The notes: generated from the sequence alone by a model not told the origin. DNA of 64,000 nucleotides from Pseudomonas putida (GCF_016406145.1 NZ_CP066306.1:5270001-5334000); one strand, 5' to 3'. Counted from the first letter of the stretch, positions 47,974-58,167 are shown. Made by a program: numbers and translations.

Positions 47974-48768
47974 ATGCGCATCGCTCTGTTCCAGGGCAAA
48001 CCCAACCCGCTGGACGTGCCCGGCAACCTGCAACGGCTGCGCCACCAGGCGCAGTTGGCGGCCGAGCGCGGCGCGCAGTTGCTGGTGTGTCCGGAGATGT
48101 TCCTGAGCGGCTACAACATCGGATTGGCACAGGTAGAACGCCTGGCAGAGGCCGATGATGGCCCGTCGGCCATGGAGGTGGTGGAAATCGCCCAAGCGCA
48201 TCGCATCGCCATCGTCTACGGCTACCCCGAGCGCACTGACGATGGCGCGATCTACAACAGCGTGCAACTGATCGACGCCCATGGCCGCAGCCTGTGCAAT
48301 TACCGCAAGACGCACCTGTTTGGTGAGCTGGACCGCTCCATGTTCAGCCCCGGTGCCGATCACTTTCCGGTGGTCGAGCTGGAGGGCTGGAAGGTGGGGT
48401 TGCTGATCTGCTACGACATCGAGTTTCCGGAGAATGCCCGGCGCCTGGCGCTGGACGGCGCTGAGCTGATCCTGGTGCCGACCGCAAACATGACACCGTA
48501 TGATTTTGTCTGCCAGGTGACGGTGCGCTCCCGGGCCCAGGAAAACCAGTGTTACCTGGTGTATGCCAACTATTGCGGGGCCGAGGGCGATATCCAGTAC
48601 TGCGGTCAGAGCAGCATCATCGGGCCGGATGGCAGCCTGCTGGCCATGGCCGGTCGGGATGAGTGCCAGTTGCTGGCGGAACTGCAGCATGAACAGGTGG
48701 TGCAGGGGCGCCAAGCGTTTCCTTACCTCGTAGATCTGCGCCAAGAATTGCATCTGCGGCGGGGCTGA
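47974..48768 (+). CDS. davA: 5-aminopentanamidase DavA (nitrilase superfamily)
   Basis: Hydrolyses 5-aminopentanamide to 5-aminovalerate. It has 264 residues, with the nitrilase Glu in VCPEMFLSGY, Lys in NYRKTHLFGELD, and nucleophile Cys in GLLICYDIEFPENARRLAL. The ATG at 47974 has AAGGAGG upstream; a longer frame inside davB is spurious. It forms a two-gene operon with davB. The product is a likely substrate of the agt importer about 35 kb away. Confidence 0.92.
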   Translation: MRIALFQGKPNPLDVPGNLQRLRHQAQLAAERGAQLLVCPEMFLSGYNIGLAQVERLAEADDGPSAMEVVEIAQAHRIAIVYGYPERTDDGAIYNSVQLIDAHGRSLCNYRKTHLFGELDRSMFSPGADHFPVVELEGWKVGLLICYDIEFPENARRLALDGAELILVPTANMTPYDFVCQVTVRSRAQENQCYLVYANYCGAEGDIQYCGQSSIIGPDGSLLAMAGRDECQLLAELQHEQVVQGRQAFPYLVDLRQELHLRRG

Positions 48769-48833
48769 GAGGGGCCTGAGTCGGTGCTCAGGCCAACTAA
48801 TTTGTTAGCATGAGTGCTTACCCCGGAGCCCCC

Positions 48834-51116
48834 ATGCCTGATGCCACTCGCCACCTCAGATTAGCCAACGGCCTGCAGCTCACCCTGCGCCACGCCCCGC
48901 GGCTCAAGCGCTCGGCTGCGGCGCTGAGGGTCCACGCGGGCAGCCACGATGCCCCGGCAAAATGGCCAGGGCTCGCGCACTTTCTCGAGCATCTGTTCTT
49001 CCTGGGCACCCCTCGATTTGCCCTGGATGACGGCCTGATGCGCTACGTCCAGACCCTCGGCGGGCAGGTCAACGCCAGCACCCGCGAACGCACCACCGAT
49101 TTCTTCTTTGAAGTCCCGCCCGCAGCCTTGGCCGGCGGGCTGGAGCGCCTTTGCCAGATGCTCGCCGAACCCGACCTGGGTAGCGAACGCCAGCGCCGCG
49201 AGCGTGAAGTGATCCATGCCGAATTCATCGCCTGGTCGCGCAACCCTAAGGCCCAGAAAGATTTTGCCCTGCTGCAATCAGTGTCGGCTGGCCATCCGCT
49301 AGGCGGTTTTCATGCTGGCAACCGGTATACCCTGGCGTTGCAGGATCCTGCCTTTCAGCGGGCTCTCACAGATTTCCATCAACGCTACTACCACGGTGGC
49401 CAGATCACCTTGAGCCTGTGTGGGCCGCAGCCACTGGATGAGCTCGAACAGCTTGGCAGGCAATACGCTGGTTTGTTTGCCTTCGGCGAACGCACGCCCC
49501 AAACGCCGCCACCTGCCCTGTCGAACACGAACACAGCCCTGGTATTCACCCATGAAAACCTGCCCCCTGGTGGCGAACGAGCATTGGAGTTGCTGATTGC
49601 CGGCTTGAACGACAGCAGGCCGGGCACCTGGCTGGATGCACTGCGCCAGCGCAGCTGGCTGCAATCTTTCAAGGCTGAAATGCTGTATGCCTTCGCCGGG
49701 CAGATGCTCTGGCACATCGAGCTCGAACTCAGCGCAGACGCCTGTGCAGAGGAAGTACACGCCCTGCTGCACGGATGGTTCGGCTTCATCCGGCAATCCG
49801 ATCCGGCGCACCTGAACGCCGAATTCGACCTTCTGCAACAGAGCCGCGAACGCAACGCCAGCCCCCTCGAGTTGGCCCGCCGTGACAGCGCAGGCCAGCC
49901 ATTGGCGGCACTTGATGCACAAGCACTCTGCGCACTTCAGGCACTGCTCGAAGGCCTGCCATCGCGCAAGCATGGGCAATGGCAGTTGCCAGCACCCGAG
50001 CCTTTGCTGTTTACCGGCTTGCCCCCCACGCAGGCGCCTCAATTGCCTGCAGCGCTGACGGTCAGTGACCAACTGCCGGCGGCACGCCAATACGGGGCAG
50101 TTCACCTGCGCTGGCAAGTGCCTTCGGCCCTGCGCCAGGGCTTGCACGCCGTGCTCGAACGCGCCCTGCAGCCGCTACAGGCGCGATGCGAGCGTGCCGC
50201 GTTGCAACTGCAGTTCAGTGCCGCAGGCGACTATTGGCAGCTGCGTTGCACTGGCCTGCCCGCAGCGGTCACGAGGGCCGTCGAACTCGCGATGGCGTGC
50301 TTGCGTTCGCCCGCTGACTGGGAGCCTGCGACACAACAGCCCCCCTTGCTGATCCCGATCAGGGCCCTGCTCAACCAACTGCCAGATGCACTCACCGGCG
50401 CAGCACCAAAGCCCGAACCAACCCGCGCGCTCAATCAACAGGCGCTCGACGATGCATGGCAGCACAGCCGATGGCATGGCCTGGCTGTGGGGTTCGACGC
50501 AACCGCCCTGCAAGCCCTGAGCGCAGCATTGCAAGGCTGCCCCGGGCAGTTCGGCATGCCGGTACCGCCGCCCGACTGGCAGGGCCGCCGCTGGCATCAC
50601 GCCAAAGTGCCGGGCAGCGAACCCGCACTGTTGCTTTTTTGCCCCATGCCTGCCCATCAGCAAGCCTGCGGCCGGCTTCTCGCCCAGTTGCTGCAAGGGC
50701 CCGTGTACCAAAGGCTACGGGTGGAATTGCAGCTGGGTTACGCCGTGTTCAGTACCTTTCGTCAGGTCGAGGGCATCGGCGGGCTGCTGTTCGGCGTGCA
50801 ATCGCCCCATGCCACCCACGCCGAGATCCTCGGTCACCTGCTCGCCCTCCTGCGCCAAGGTGTACGTCTCGACGCTGCTGCACGCCAAGGGTTGGCGGAG
50901 CAGTTCGACGAACGAGCCATGGCCAACGCGGAGCTTGCCGATTGGGCATGGCAGACACACTTGGCTACACTACCCGACGATCTGCCCGCGTTACGCGTGG
51001 CTATCCTGAAGACGCAACAGGCGCATCTGGACGATTTGCTGGGCCGCTTGCTCGCAGCCGATTCACCCTTGCTCTGCCTGGCCAATGGGCCTGCGACAGA
51101 GGGGGCCTGGCACTGA
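48834..51116 (+). CDS. pqqF: PqqF, M16-family zinc peptidase
   Basis: A 760-residue insulinase-type protease that processes the modified PqqA peptide in PQQ synthesis. The inverted zinc motif is HFLEHLFFLGT near residue 50, with the distal Glu in the EREVIHAEF segment. The start at 48834 (MPDATRHLRLANGL) has GGAG 6 nt upstream; the earlier ATG at 48810 lacks a ribosome site. The C-terminal half is degenerate M16, as in the family. It precedes pqqA by 169 bp with promoter-like DNA between, so pqqA-E can be expressed apart from pqqF. Confidence 0.92.
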   Translation: MPDATRHLRLANGLQLTLRHAPRLKRSAAALRVHAGSHDAPAKWPGLAHFLEHLFFLGTPRFALDDGLMRYVQTLGGQVNASTRERTTDFFFEVPPAALAGGLERLCQMLAEPDLGSERQRREREVIHAEFIAWSRNPKAQKDFALLQSVSAGHPLGGFHAGNRYTLALQDPAFQRALTDFHQRYYHGGQITLSLCGPQPLDELEQLGRQYAGLFAFGERTPQTPPPALSNTNTALVFTHENLPPGGERALELLIAGLNDSRPGTWLDALRQRSWLQSFKAEMLYAFAGQMLWHIELELSADACAEEVHALLHGWFGFIRQSDPAHLNAEFDLLQQSRERNASPLELARRDSAGQPLAALDAQALCALQALLEGLPSRKHGQWQLPAPEPLLFTGLPPTQAPQLPAALTVSDQLPAARQYGAVHLRWQVPSALRQGLHAVLERALQPLQARCERAALQLQFSAAGDYWQLRCTGLPAAVTRAVELAMACLRSPADWEPATQQPPLLIPIRALLNQLPDALTGAAPKPEPTRALNQQALDDAWQHSRWHGLAVGFDATALQALSAALQGCPGQFGMPVPPPDWQGRRWHHAKVPGSEPALLLFCPMPAHQQACGRLLAQLLQGPVYQRLRVELQLGYAVFSTFRQVEGIGGLLFGVQSPHATHAEILGHLLALLRQGVRLDAAARQGLAEQFDERAMANAELADWAWQTHLATLPDDLPALRVAILKTQQAHLDDLLGRLLAADSPLLCLANGPATEGAWH

Positions 51117-51174
51117 TCCGGCGTCAATTGTTACGTATACCGCAAGGGCGCTTTTCGAAGAATTAACCTTTCGG

Positions 51175-51205
51175 TACAAGATTTTCTTGTAAGATAACGC
51201 TATCT
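51175..51205. promoter_or_regulatory. Palindromes upstream of pqqA
   Basis: TACAAGA-TTT-TCTTGTA (51175-51191) directly abuts AGATA-ACGC-TATCT (51192-51205), in an AT-rich patch about 80 bp before pqqA. They could be operator and promoter elements; the regulator is unknown. Confidence 0.45.
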
Positions 51206-51285
51206 CAGCCGCCGGAACCTTCGGCGCGAGGCGACGCCAAACAAATAGCTGAACCCTCTACCCTAACCCGGAAGGAGCAAAAACC

Positions 51286-51357
51286 ATGTGGACCAAACCT
51301 GCATACACTGACCTGCGTATCGGCTTCGAAGTGACCATGTACTTCGCCAGCCGCTAA
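51286..51357 (+). CDS. pqqA: PQQ precursor peptide PqqA (23 aa)
   Basis: A 23-residue ribosomally made precursor of the redox cofactor pyrroloquinoline quinone. It begins [13 protein letters not shown] and carries the diagnostic FEVTMYF, whose Glu15 and Tyr19 are cross-linked by PqqE and become the cofactor. GGAAGGAG lies upstream. A terminator-like hairpin follows before pqqB. Confidence 0.97.
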   Translation: MWTKPAYTDLRIGFEVTMYFASR

Positions 51358-51372
51358 GCATTGCCTGCGTTT

Positions 51373-51407
51373 CAACGCCTCGGCCAGCCGGGGCGTTGTC
51401 GTTTTTT
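51373..51407 (+). terminator. Intrinsic terminator between pqqA and pqqB
   Basis: CAACGCCTCGG-CCAG-CCGGGGCGTTG (11-bp stem with one T-G pair) followed by TCGTTTTTT, 16 bp past the pqqA stop. It probably gives partial termination, so the precursor is made in excess of the enzymes. Confidence 0.75.
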
Positions 51408-51446
51408 CGGCTACGGTTCTTCGGACAGTTCGGATAGAGAGCAACC

Positions 51447-52358
51447 ATGTACATCCAGATTCTCGGTTCCGCCGCCGGCGGTGGCTTCCCGCAGTGGAAC
51501 TGCAACTGCGCCAACTGCAAGGGCTATCGCGATGGCAGCCTGCGCGCCACCGCACGCACCCAGTCGTCGATAGCCTTGTCCGATGACGGTGTGCACTGGA
51601 TCCTGTGCAACGCCTCACCCGACATCCGTGCCCAACTGCAGGCCTTCGCGCCAATGCAGCCGGCCCGCGCCCTGCGCGACACCGGCATCAACGCAATCGT
51701 CCTGCTCGACAGTCAGATCGACCACACCACCGGCCTGCTCAGCCTGCGCGAAGGCTGCCCGCATCAGGTCTGGTGTACCGACATGGTCCATCAGGACCTC
51801 ACCACCGGCTTCCCGCTGTTCAACATGCTCAGCCACTGGAACGGTGGCCTGCAGTGGAACCTCATCGAGCTCGAGGGCAGCTTTGTCATCCCGGCCTGCC
51901 CCAACCTCAGGTTCACTCCGTTCCCACTGCGCAGCGCCGCACCGCCTTACTCCCCGCACCGCTTCGACCCACATCCGGGCGACAATCTGGGGCTGCTGGT
52001 GGAAGACATCCGCACCGGCGGCAAACTGTTCTACGCGCCCGGGCTGGGCCAGGTCGACGACAAGCTGCTGGCAATGATGCACGGCGCTGACTGCCTGCTG
52101 GTCGACGGCACGCTGTGGGAGGATGATGAAATGCAGCGCCGCGGGGTCGGTACCCGTACTGGCCGCGAAATGGGTCACCTGGCGCAGAACGGCCCCGGCG
52201 GCATGCTCGAAGTGCTGGACGGTTTCCCACGCCAGCGCAAGGTACTTATCCACATCAACAACACCAACCCGATTCTGGACGAAGACTCCCCCGAACGCGC
52301 CGAGGTCCAGCGCCGAGGGGTGGAAGTCGCCTTCGACGGCATGAGCATCGAGTTGTAA
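51447..52358 (+). CDS. pqqB: PqqB, metallo-beta-lactamase-fold oxygenase
   Basis: A 303-residue metallo-beta-lactamase-fold protein of the PQQ pathway, reported to act as an iron-dependent hydroxylase on the tyrosine-derived part of the precursor. The N-terminal [19 protein letters not shown] is characteristic (paired Cys). The metal site region is [19 protein letters not shown], with further ligands in [16 protein letters not shown] and [10 protein letters not shown]. It is 9 bp upstream of pqqC. Confidence 0.95.
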   Translation: MYIQILGSAAGGGFPQWNCNCANCKGYRDGSLRATARTQSSIALSDDGVHWILCNASPDIRAQLQAFAPMQPARALRDTGINAIVLLDSQIDHTTGLLSLREGCPHQVWCTDMVHQDLTTGFPLFNMLSHWNGGLQWNLIELEGSFVIPACPNLRFTPFPLRSAAPPYSPHRFDPHPGDNLGLLVEDIRTGGKLFYAPGLGQVDDKLLAMMHGADCLLVDGTLWEDDEMQRRGVGTRTGREMGHLAQNGPGGMLEVLDGFPRQRKVLIHINNTNPILDEDSPERAEVQRRGVEVAFDGMSIEL

Positions 52359-52367
52359 GGAGGCCCG

Positions 52368-53123
52368 ATGAGCGAGGCACTGCCACTGTCGCCTGCCGAA
52401 TTCGAGCAGGCCCTGCGCGCCAAGGGCGCCTACTACCACATTCATCACCCCTACCACGTGGCGATGTACGAAGGGCGCGCCACCCGCGAACAGATTCAGG
52501 GCTGGGTGGCCAACCGCTTCTATTACCAGGTGAACATCCCGATGAAGGATGCCGCGATCCTGGCCAACTGCCCGGACCGCGAAGTGCGCCGTGAGTGGAT
52601 CCAGCGCCTGCTCGACCACGACGGAGCCCCGGGCGAAGACGGTGGTATCGAAGCCTGGCTGCGCCTGGGCCAGGCCGTGGGGCTCGACCCGGACCAGCTG
52701 CGTTCCCAGGAGCTGGTGCTGCCAGGTGTACGCTTCGCCGTCGATGCCTACGTGAACTTCGCCCGCCGTGCCAGCTGGCAGGAAGCGGCCAGCAGCTCGC
52801 TGACCGAACTGTTCGCCCCGCAGATCCACCAGTCGCGCCTGGACAGCTGGCCGCAACACTATCCGTGGATCGATCCTGCCGGCTACGAGTACTTCCGCAC
52901 CCGCCTGGGCCAGGCCCGGCGCGATGTCGAACACGGTCTGACGATCACATTGCAGCACTACACCACCCGGGCGGCCCAGGAGCGTATGCTGGAAATCCTG
53001 CAGTTCAAGCTGGATATCCTCTGGAGCATGCTCGATGCCATGAGCATGGCCTACGAGCTGCACCGCCCGCCGTATCACACCGTCACCCAGCAACGGGTAT
53101 GGCACAAGGGGATTGCCCTATGA
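52368..53123 (+). CDS. pqqC: PqqC, pyrroloquinoline-quinone synthase
   Basis: A cofactorless oxidase that performs the final ring closure and eight-electron oxidation to PQQ. It has 251 residues, an all-helical TenA-like fold. Conserved active-site segments are [37 protein letters not shown], and the C-terminal [13 protein letters not shown]. The stop overlaps the pqqD ATG by 4 bp. Confidence 0.96.
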   Translation: MSEALPLSPAEFEQALRAKGAYYHIHHPYHVAMYEGRATREQIQGWVANRFYYQVNIPMKDAAILANCPDREVRREWIQRLLDHDGAPGEDGGIEAWLRLGQAVGLDPDQLRSQELVLPGVRFAVDAYVNFARRASWQEAASSSLTELFAPQIHQSRLDSWPQHYPWIDPAGYEYFRTRLGQARRDVEHGLTITLQHYTTRAAQERMLEILQFKLDILWSMLDAMSMAYELHRPPYHTVTQQRVWHKGIAL

Positions 53124-53395
53124 GTTTCGACCGCAAGCAAGTGCCGAACTGGCGCCCCGGTTACCGTTTCCAGTACGAACCGGCGCAGAAAGGCCATGTG
53201 CTGCTCTACCCTGAGGGCATGATCAAGCTCAACGACAGCGCGTCCCTCATAGGCGGCCTGATCGACGGAAAACGTGATGTGAACGCGATCATCACCGAGC
53301 TCGAACAGCAATTCCCTGGTGTGCCCGAAGTCGCTGATGACATCGAGCAATTCATGGAGGTGGCCCGTGGCGAACACTGGATCACTCTCGCCTGA
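53120..53395 (+). CDS. pqqD: PqqD, PqqA-binding chaperone
   Basis: A 91-residue RiPP recognition element that binds PqqA and presents it to PqqE. It begins [43 protein letters not shown] is the typical core. The start at 53120 overlaps the pqqC stop (ATGA), and its end overlaps pqqE by 29 bp. Confidence 0.95.
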   Translation: MSFDRKQVPNWRPGYRFQYEPAQKGHVLLYPEGMIKLNDSASLIGGLIDGKRDVNAIITELEQQFPGVPEVADDIEQFMEVARGEHWITLA

Positions 53396-54515
53396 GGTAC
53401 CGGTCGGCCTGCCGCTGTGGCTGCTGGCCGAACTGACCTATCGCTGCCCGCTGCAGTGCCCTTACTGCTCCAACCCCCTCGACTTCGCCGAACAGGGCAA
53501 GGAGCTGTCGACCGCGCAGTGGTTCAAGGTGATGGCCGAAGCCCGTGAAATGGGTGCCGCGCAGATCGGTTTTTCCGGCGGTGAGCCGCTGGTGCGCCAG
53601 GACCTCGCCGAGCTGATCGGCGAGGCGCGCCGCTTGGGTTACTACACCAACCTGATTACCTCCGGCATCGGCCTGACCGAGGCACGTATCGCCAACTTCA
53701 AGGAAGCCGGCCTGGACCACATCCAGATCAGTTTCCAGGCCAGCGACGAGCAGGTGAACAACCTGCTGGCGGGGTCGAAAAAGGCCTTCGCACAAAAGCT
53801 GGAGATGGCTCGGGCAGTGAAAGCCCATGGCTACCCGATGGTGCTCAACTTCGTCACCCACCGGCACAACATCGACAAGATCGACCGCATCATCGAGCTG
53901 TGCGTGGCACTGGAGGCCGACTTCGTCGAACTCGCCACCTGCCAGTTCTATGGCTGGGCACACCTCAACCGCCTGGGCCTGTTGCCGACCCGTGCGCAGC
54001 TTGAACGCGCTGAACGCATCACCAACGAGTACCGTGCAAAGCTCAAGGCCGAAGGCAACCCGTGCAAGCTGATCTTCGTCACGCCGGACTACTACGAGGA
54101 GCGCCCCAAGGCCTGCATGAATGGCTGGGGCAGCCTGTTTTTGACCATCACGCCGGACGGCACTGCCCTGCCCTGTCATGGCGCACGTCAGCTGCCGGTG
54201 CAGTTCCCGAATGTTCGCGATCACGACCTCAAGCACATCTGGTACGACTCGTTCGGCTTCAACCGTTTCCGTGGTTATGACTGGATGCCCGAGCCCTGCC
54301 GCTCGTGCGACGAGAAAGAAAAGGACTTCGGCGGCTGCCGCTGCCAGGCCTTCATGCTCACCGGCGATGCCAGCAACGCCGACCCGGTGTGCGCCAAGTC
54401 GAGCGACCACGGCATCATCCTCAAGGCCCGCGAGGAGGCAGAAACGGCCGACCTCGCCATTGAACAGATGACCTTCCGTAATGAGCGCAACTCACGTGTC
54501 ATTGCCCGCGGGTGA
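53367..54515 (+). CDS. pqqE: PqqE, radical-SAM PqqA peptide cyclase
   Basis: Forms the carbon-carbon bond between Glu and Tyr of PqqA. It has 382 residues from a GTG at 53367 with GGAGG 6 nt upstream. The radical-SAM cluster motif is [14 protein letters not shown] (CxxxCxxC), followed by [10 protein letters not shown]. The C-terminal SPASM-type auxiliary cluster has Cys residues in LPCHGARQ and [20 protein letters not shown]. It overlaps the next peptidase gene by 35 bp. Confidence 0.95.
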   Translation: MANTGSLSPEVPVGLPLWLLAELTYRCPLQCPYCSNPLDFAEQGKELSTAQWFKVMAEAREMGAAQIGFSGGEPLVRQDLAELIGEARRLGYYTNLITSGIGLTEARIANFKEAGLDHIQISFQASDEQVNNLLAGSKKAFAQKLEMARAVKAHGYPMVLNFVTHRHNIDKIDRIIELCVALEADFVELATCQFYGWAHLNRLGLLPTRAQLERAERITNEYRAKLKAEGNPCKLIFVTPDYYEERPKACMNGWGSLFLTITPDGTALPCHGARQLPVQFPNVRDHDLKHIWYDSFGFNRFRGYDWMPEPCRSCDEKEKDFGGCRCQAFMLTGDASNADPVCAKSSDHGIILKAREEAETADLAIEQMTFRNERNSRVIARG

Positions 54516-56304
54516 ATTCAGTGCCGCGCAGGCCGTCGCCGCCGGCACCGATTTCGCCGAACTCAAAGCCAGCCCCAAAGGCCTGTTCTGGAATGAATTT
54601 CGCCCGGCCGACGGTGCCTGCCGCATCTGGTGCTGGCGTGACCAGCAGGCACGCTGCCTCACGCCTGACGGCTTCAGCGTGCGCAGCCGGGTCTATGAAT
54701 ACGGTGGAGGCAGTTTCTGCCTGAGCGATGACGCAGTGGTGTTCGTCAACGAGAAGGACCAGCAGATCTATCACCAGGGACTTGATGGCGCGCCACCGCA
54801 TGCGTTGACCCAGAATGCCCAATGCCGCTACGGCGACCTGCAATGGCACGACGGCCAAGTGCTGGCGGTCGAGGAGTGCCATGGCGAGAGTGTGGAACAT
54901 CGCCTGGTGGCATTGGGTGAGGGCACCGTTGAAGTGCTCGCCGCAGGCGCTGATTTCTATGCATCCCCTACGATCAGCGCCGATGGCACACGTCTGGCCT
55001 GGATCGAATGGGACCGACCGGCGCAGCCATGGACAGTCACACGGCTGATGTGTCGCGAACGGCAAAGTGACGGTAGCTGGGGCGCGCCGCGCTGCATCGC
55101 GGCGAATGACGAATCCCTCCAGCAACCGCGCTTCGACGCTGAAGGGCGCTTGTACTGCCTGTCCGACCGTAATGGTTTCTGGCAGCCCTGGGGCGAGCTC
55201 GACGGGCTATGGCAAGCCTTGCCGGCCGAGCCTGCGGACCACGCTGCCGCCCCCTGGCAACTGGGCACCAGTACCTGGCTGGCACTCGGACCACAAAGCT
55301 ACCTGGCCAGTTGGTTCGAAGGTGGCGTAGGGCAACTCGGGCTACGCACAGCCGACGGTCAGATGGAGCGTTTCGCCAGTGCCTATAGTCGTTTTCGTAG
55401 CCTGGCCATCGACGCCGGGCATCTCTACGCAATCGCTGCCTCGCCGATCAGCCCGCCAGCCGTCATTGCCATTGACCGGGCAAGCCACGAAGTACGGGTT
55501 CTGGCAGGCGGCGCCGAGTTACTGCCAGCCGATTGCATCAGCCTGCCGCAATCCATCCTCTACGACAGTGGCGGTGAGGTTGCCCATGGTTTCTTTTATC
55601 CGGCAGCCGGCGCCAAAGGGCCTTCCCCACTGGTGGTGTTCATCCATGGTGGGCCAACCTCAGCCTGCTATCCGGTCCTGGACCCACGGGTTCAGTACTG
55701 GACCCAGCGTGGCTTTGCCGTTGCCGACCTGAACTATCGGGGCAGTACTGGTTATGGTCGCGAATATCGCCAGGCCCTGCACTTGCGCTGGGGCCAGAGC
55801 GATGTTCAGGATGCCTGCGCGGCGGTCGAACACTTGGCCGAACGCGGTTTGATAGACCCCCGCAAAGCCTTCATACGTGGTGGCAGTGCCGGCGGTTATA
55901 CCACCCTGTGCGCCCTGGCGTTCCATGACGTCTTCCGTGCCGGTGCCAGCCTCTACGGGGTGAGTGACCCGGTTGCGCTTGGCCGCGCCACGCACAAGTT
56001 CGAAGGCGATTACCTCGACTGGCTGATCGGTGACCCGCAACAGGATGCCGAGCGCTATCGCCAACGTACTCCACTGCTGCACGCCGAGCAGATCAACGTA
56101 CCGGTGATTTTCTTTCAGGGTGAACTGGATGCTGTGGTGGTGCCGGAGCAGACGCGCTCGATGCTTGAAGCGTTAACGGCCAATGGCATCGAGGCCGAGG
56201 GGCACTTCTATGCGGGCGAACGGCATGGCTTTCGAAAGGCCGAAAACCTTGCACATGCCCTTGAGGAGGAATGGAAATTCTATTGCCGGGTGCTGGCCCT
56301 GTGA
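54481..56304 (+). CDS. S9-family prolyl oligopeptidase-like serine peptidase linked to the PQQ cluster
   Basis: A 607-residue protein with an N-terminal beta-propeller-like part (about 1-340) and a C-terminal alpha/beta-hydrolase. The nucleophile Ser is in [16 protein letters not shown] (about residue 465), Asp in [13 protein letters not shown], and His in [13 protein letters not shown]. No signal peptide is seen, so it should be cytoplasmic. The 35-bp overlap with pqqE means it is part of the pqq operon. A role in degrading or trimming PqqA-derived peptide is plausible but inferred. A hairpin ends the operon. Confidence 0.85.
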   Translation: MSATHVSLPAGEFSAAQAVAAGTDFAELKASPKGLFWNEFRPADGACRIWCWRDQQARCLTPDGFSVRSRVYEYGGGSFCLSDDAVVFVNEKDQQIYHQGLDGAPPHALTQNAQCRYGDLQWHDGQVLAVEECHGESVEHRLVALGEGTVEVLAAGADFYASPTISADGTRLAWIEWDRPAQPWTVTRLMCRERQSDGSWGAPRCIAANDESLQQPRFDAEGRLYCLSDRNGFWQPWGELDGLWQALPAEPADHAAAPWQLGTSTWLALGPQSYLASWFEGGVGQLGLRTADGQMERFASAYSRFRSLAIDAGHLYAIAASPISPPAVIAIDRASHEVRVLAGGAELLPADCISLPQSILYDSGGEVAHGFFYPAAGAKGPSPLVVFIHGGPTSACYPVLDPRVQYWTQRGFAVADLNYRGSTGYGREYRQALHLRWGQSDVQDACAAVEHLAERGLIDPRKAFIRGGSAGGYTTLCALAFHDVFRAGASLYGVSDPVALGRATHKFEGDYLDWLIGDPQQDAERYRQRTPLLHAEQINVPVIFFQGELDAVVVPEQTRSMLEALTANGIEAEGHFYAGERHGFRKAENLAHALEEEWKFYCRVLAL

Positions 56305-56307
56305 AAC

Positions 56308-56330
56308 CTGGGGCCGCGCTGCGGCCCCAG
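56308..56330. terminator. Bidirectional terminator at the end of the pqq operon
   Basis: CTGGGGCCGC-GCT-GCGGCCCCAG, perfect 10-bp stem between the convergent stops at 56304 and 56336. Confidence 0.75.
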
Positions 56331-56335
56331 CAGAT

Positions 56336-56494
56336 TCAGCGCTTGGCGATGATATACACCGCATGCACGATACCCGGAATGTAGCCCAGCAAGGTCAGCA
56401 GGATATTCAGCCAGAACGCCCCGCCGAACCCGACCTGCAGAAACACACCCAGCGGCGGCAGGATGATGGCGATGATGATGCGAATGATGTCCAT
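56336..56494 (-). CDS. Pmp3/UPF0057 (YqaE-type) small membrane protein, 52 aa
   Basis: A 52-residue very hydrophobic peptide: MDIIRIIIAIILPPLGVFLQ, then GFGGAFWLNILLTLLGYIPG and a short VHAVYIIAKR tail. It has two membrane helices with the family PPLGVF and LGYIPGIVHA motifs. GAGGAGA lies upstream of the ATG (56492-56494). Family members are linked to membrane potential and stress tolerance; the precise role is unknown. The gene is a monocistron, convergent with the pqq peptidase. Confidence 0.92.
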   Translation of the reverse strand: MDIIRIIIAIILPPLGVFLQVGFGGAFWLNILLTLLGYIPGIVHAVYIIAKR

Positions 56495-56614
56495 GCAAGT
56501 TTCTCCTCAAAGGGTCTAAACAGAGACTAGCTGGGCATCACAGAGGTTCCAATGGTGCACGTCGTGGTTTTTTTTGCAGGGCCCAGCCGCCTCGCCAAAG
56601 GCCTGCCCCACCAC

Positions 56615-56654
56615 AAAAAAAACGCCCCGGGCCAAATGAATCAGGCCAGGGGCG
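56615..56654 (-). terminator. Intrinsic terminator of the aminotransferase gene
   Basis: Read on the minus strand: CGCCCCTGGCC, 10-nt loop, GGCCCGGGGCG, then eight T. It lies 36 bp past the stop at 56691. Nothing else is evident in the 56495-56690 gap. Confidence 0.85.
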
Positions 56655-56690
56655 ATGCGCAGGAACGCCAGACGGTTCGTAGAATTCTTA

Positions 56691-57971
56691 TCAGGCCGAG
56701 ACTTCACGGCGGGCATGCTGCTGCGCGTGCAGGCGTGCGAAGGCCCGGGCCAGGCGCAGGAGCATTTCATCGATGTTGCCTTTGCTCACCGTCAGCGCCG
56801 GTGTAAAACGCACCACATCGGCCTGCGGCGCATTCAATAGCAGGCCCTCGTGCAAGGCTGCCTGCACCAGGTCCTTGGCCAGATGTTCCTGCAACTGAAG
56901 CGCCCAGAGCAGCCCTTGGCCGCGCACTTCGCCCTGGCCATAGCGGCCGGCCAGGCGGCTCAGGCCATCGCGCAGATGGCGGCCACTGTCCTGGACATGC
57001 TCGAAAAAGCCCGGCTCCAGTACGGTATCCAGTACCGCGAGGCCCGCAGCGCACATCAGCGCATTACCGTGGTGGCTGCCCTCCAGCTCGCCGGGGGCCG
57101 CACAACAGGCGGTACCACGAGCGAGCAAGGCCGCCAGCGGCACGCCGGCTCCCAGGCCTTTGCCCAAGGTAATGATGTCAGCGCGCACCCCGTAGGTTTC
57201 CTCGGCCAGCAATGCTCCGCAGCGGCCAATGCCGGTCTGCACCTCGTCAAGGATCAGCAGGATGCCCAGCTCACGGCACAACCGCTCGACGCCTGTGAGG
57301 TATTCCCTTGTCGCGGGAATCACACCTGCCTCGCCCTGGACCGGTTCAAGCATGATTGCCACAGTTCGCGAGTCGACTTCTGCATGCAGCGCCGCCAGGT
57401 CGTTGAATGGCACTTTGCTGAAGCCAGGCAGGCCGGGTTCACAGCGGTTGCACGGCAGCGGATCGGACGCCGACAAGGCCCCCAGGCTGCGGCCATGGCA
57501 GCCCTGGCTGGCAGTGATGATGTGATAGGCGCCGTTGCGGTGTAGTTGGCCCCATTTGCGCGCCAGCTTGATAGCCCCCTCACAGGCCTCGGCGCCACTG
57601 TTGAGCAGGTACACCTGATCGCTACCGGTGCTCTGGCACAAGCGGTTGGCCAGCGCCAGCAGACCACGACTATGGAAACCAGCCCCCGGGTTGATCAACG
57701 CCTGGGCCTGGTTTCCCAGCGCCTTGACCACCACGCTGGGGCTGTGGCCGAGGCTATTTACTGCGCCGCCCTGGGTAAAATCCAGGTAGGCATGCCCTTC
57801 GTTGTCCCACAACCAGGAACCCTGGCCACGCACGAACACTTGTGGCGCACGTTCGGCGCTGGGCATCAGGCGCTCGCGGGACAACGCCGATGCGTCTGGC
57901 ACGATTACCGGCACACGCTTTGGCTCGACGGCCGCGGCGGGGGCCGATCGGCGCAGGTTGAACAGGTTCAT
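56691..57971 (-). CDS. Class III PLP-dependent aminotransferase, acetylornithine aminotransferase-like
   Basis: A 426-residue fold-type I aminotransferase. The family motif LLNSGAEACEGAIKLARKW binds the PLP phosphate, Asp in ILDEVQTGIGRCG, and the Schiff-base Lys in ITLGKGLGAGVPLAALL. It is ArgD/omega-aminotransferase-like, but has a roughly 35-residue N-terminal extension and a CNRCEPG segment (about residue 175) not expected in ArgD. It is divergent from a LysR gene that may control it. Given the lysine/aminovalerate genes nearby, an omega-amino-acid substrate is conceivable, but sequence alone does not decide. Confidence 0.8.
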   Translation of the reverse strand: MNLFNLRRSAPAAAVEPKRVPVIVPDASALSRERLMPSAERAPQVFVRGQGSWLWDNEGHAYLDFTQGGAVNSLGHSPSVVVKALGNQAQALINPGAGFHSRGLLALANRLCQSTGSDQVYLLNSGAEACEGAIKLARKWGQLHRNGAYHIITASQGCHGRSLGALSASDPLPCNRCEPGLPGFSKVPFNDLAALHAEVDSRTVAIMLEPVQGEAGVIPATREYLTGVERLCRELGILLILDEVQTGIGRCGALLAEETYGVRADIITLGKGLGAGVPLAALLARGTACCAAPGELEGSHHGNALMCAAGLAVLDTVLEPGFFEHVQDSGRHLRDGLSRLAGRYGQGEVRGQGLLWALQLQEHLAKDLVQAALHEGLLLNAPQADVVRFTPALTVSKGNIDEMLLRLARAFARLHAQQHARREVSA

Positions 57972-58167
57972 CGGGGGCTCCGGCCAGTCACGGCAAAGGG
58001 CAACGTCCGGTCTTGACGCCGGCGTGTGATAATTTTGCCTTTCCTATCAAAAGTGTTTTTCAAACGGGGTAACAATGCGCGAATTGATCGCTGTAACCCG
58101 CTGGAATACGGCGATAGACTAGGCCTCGGCGGCGCTTGCGGCCATTCCGTTTTTTCAGCTTTTTCAA

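Noticed and set aside
48810..48833. Upstream ATG for pqqF
   Set aside because: No ribosome site; the ATG at 48834 has GGAG at proper distance and the expected MPDA start.
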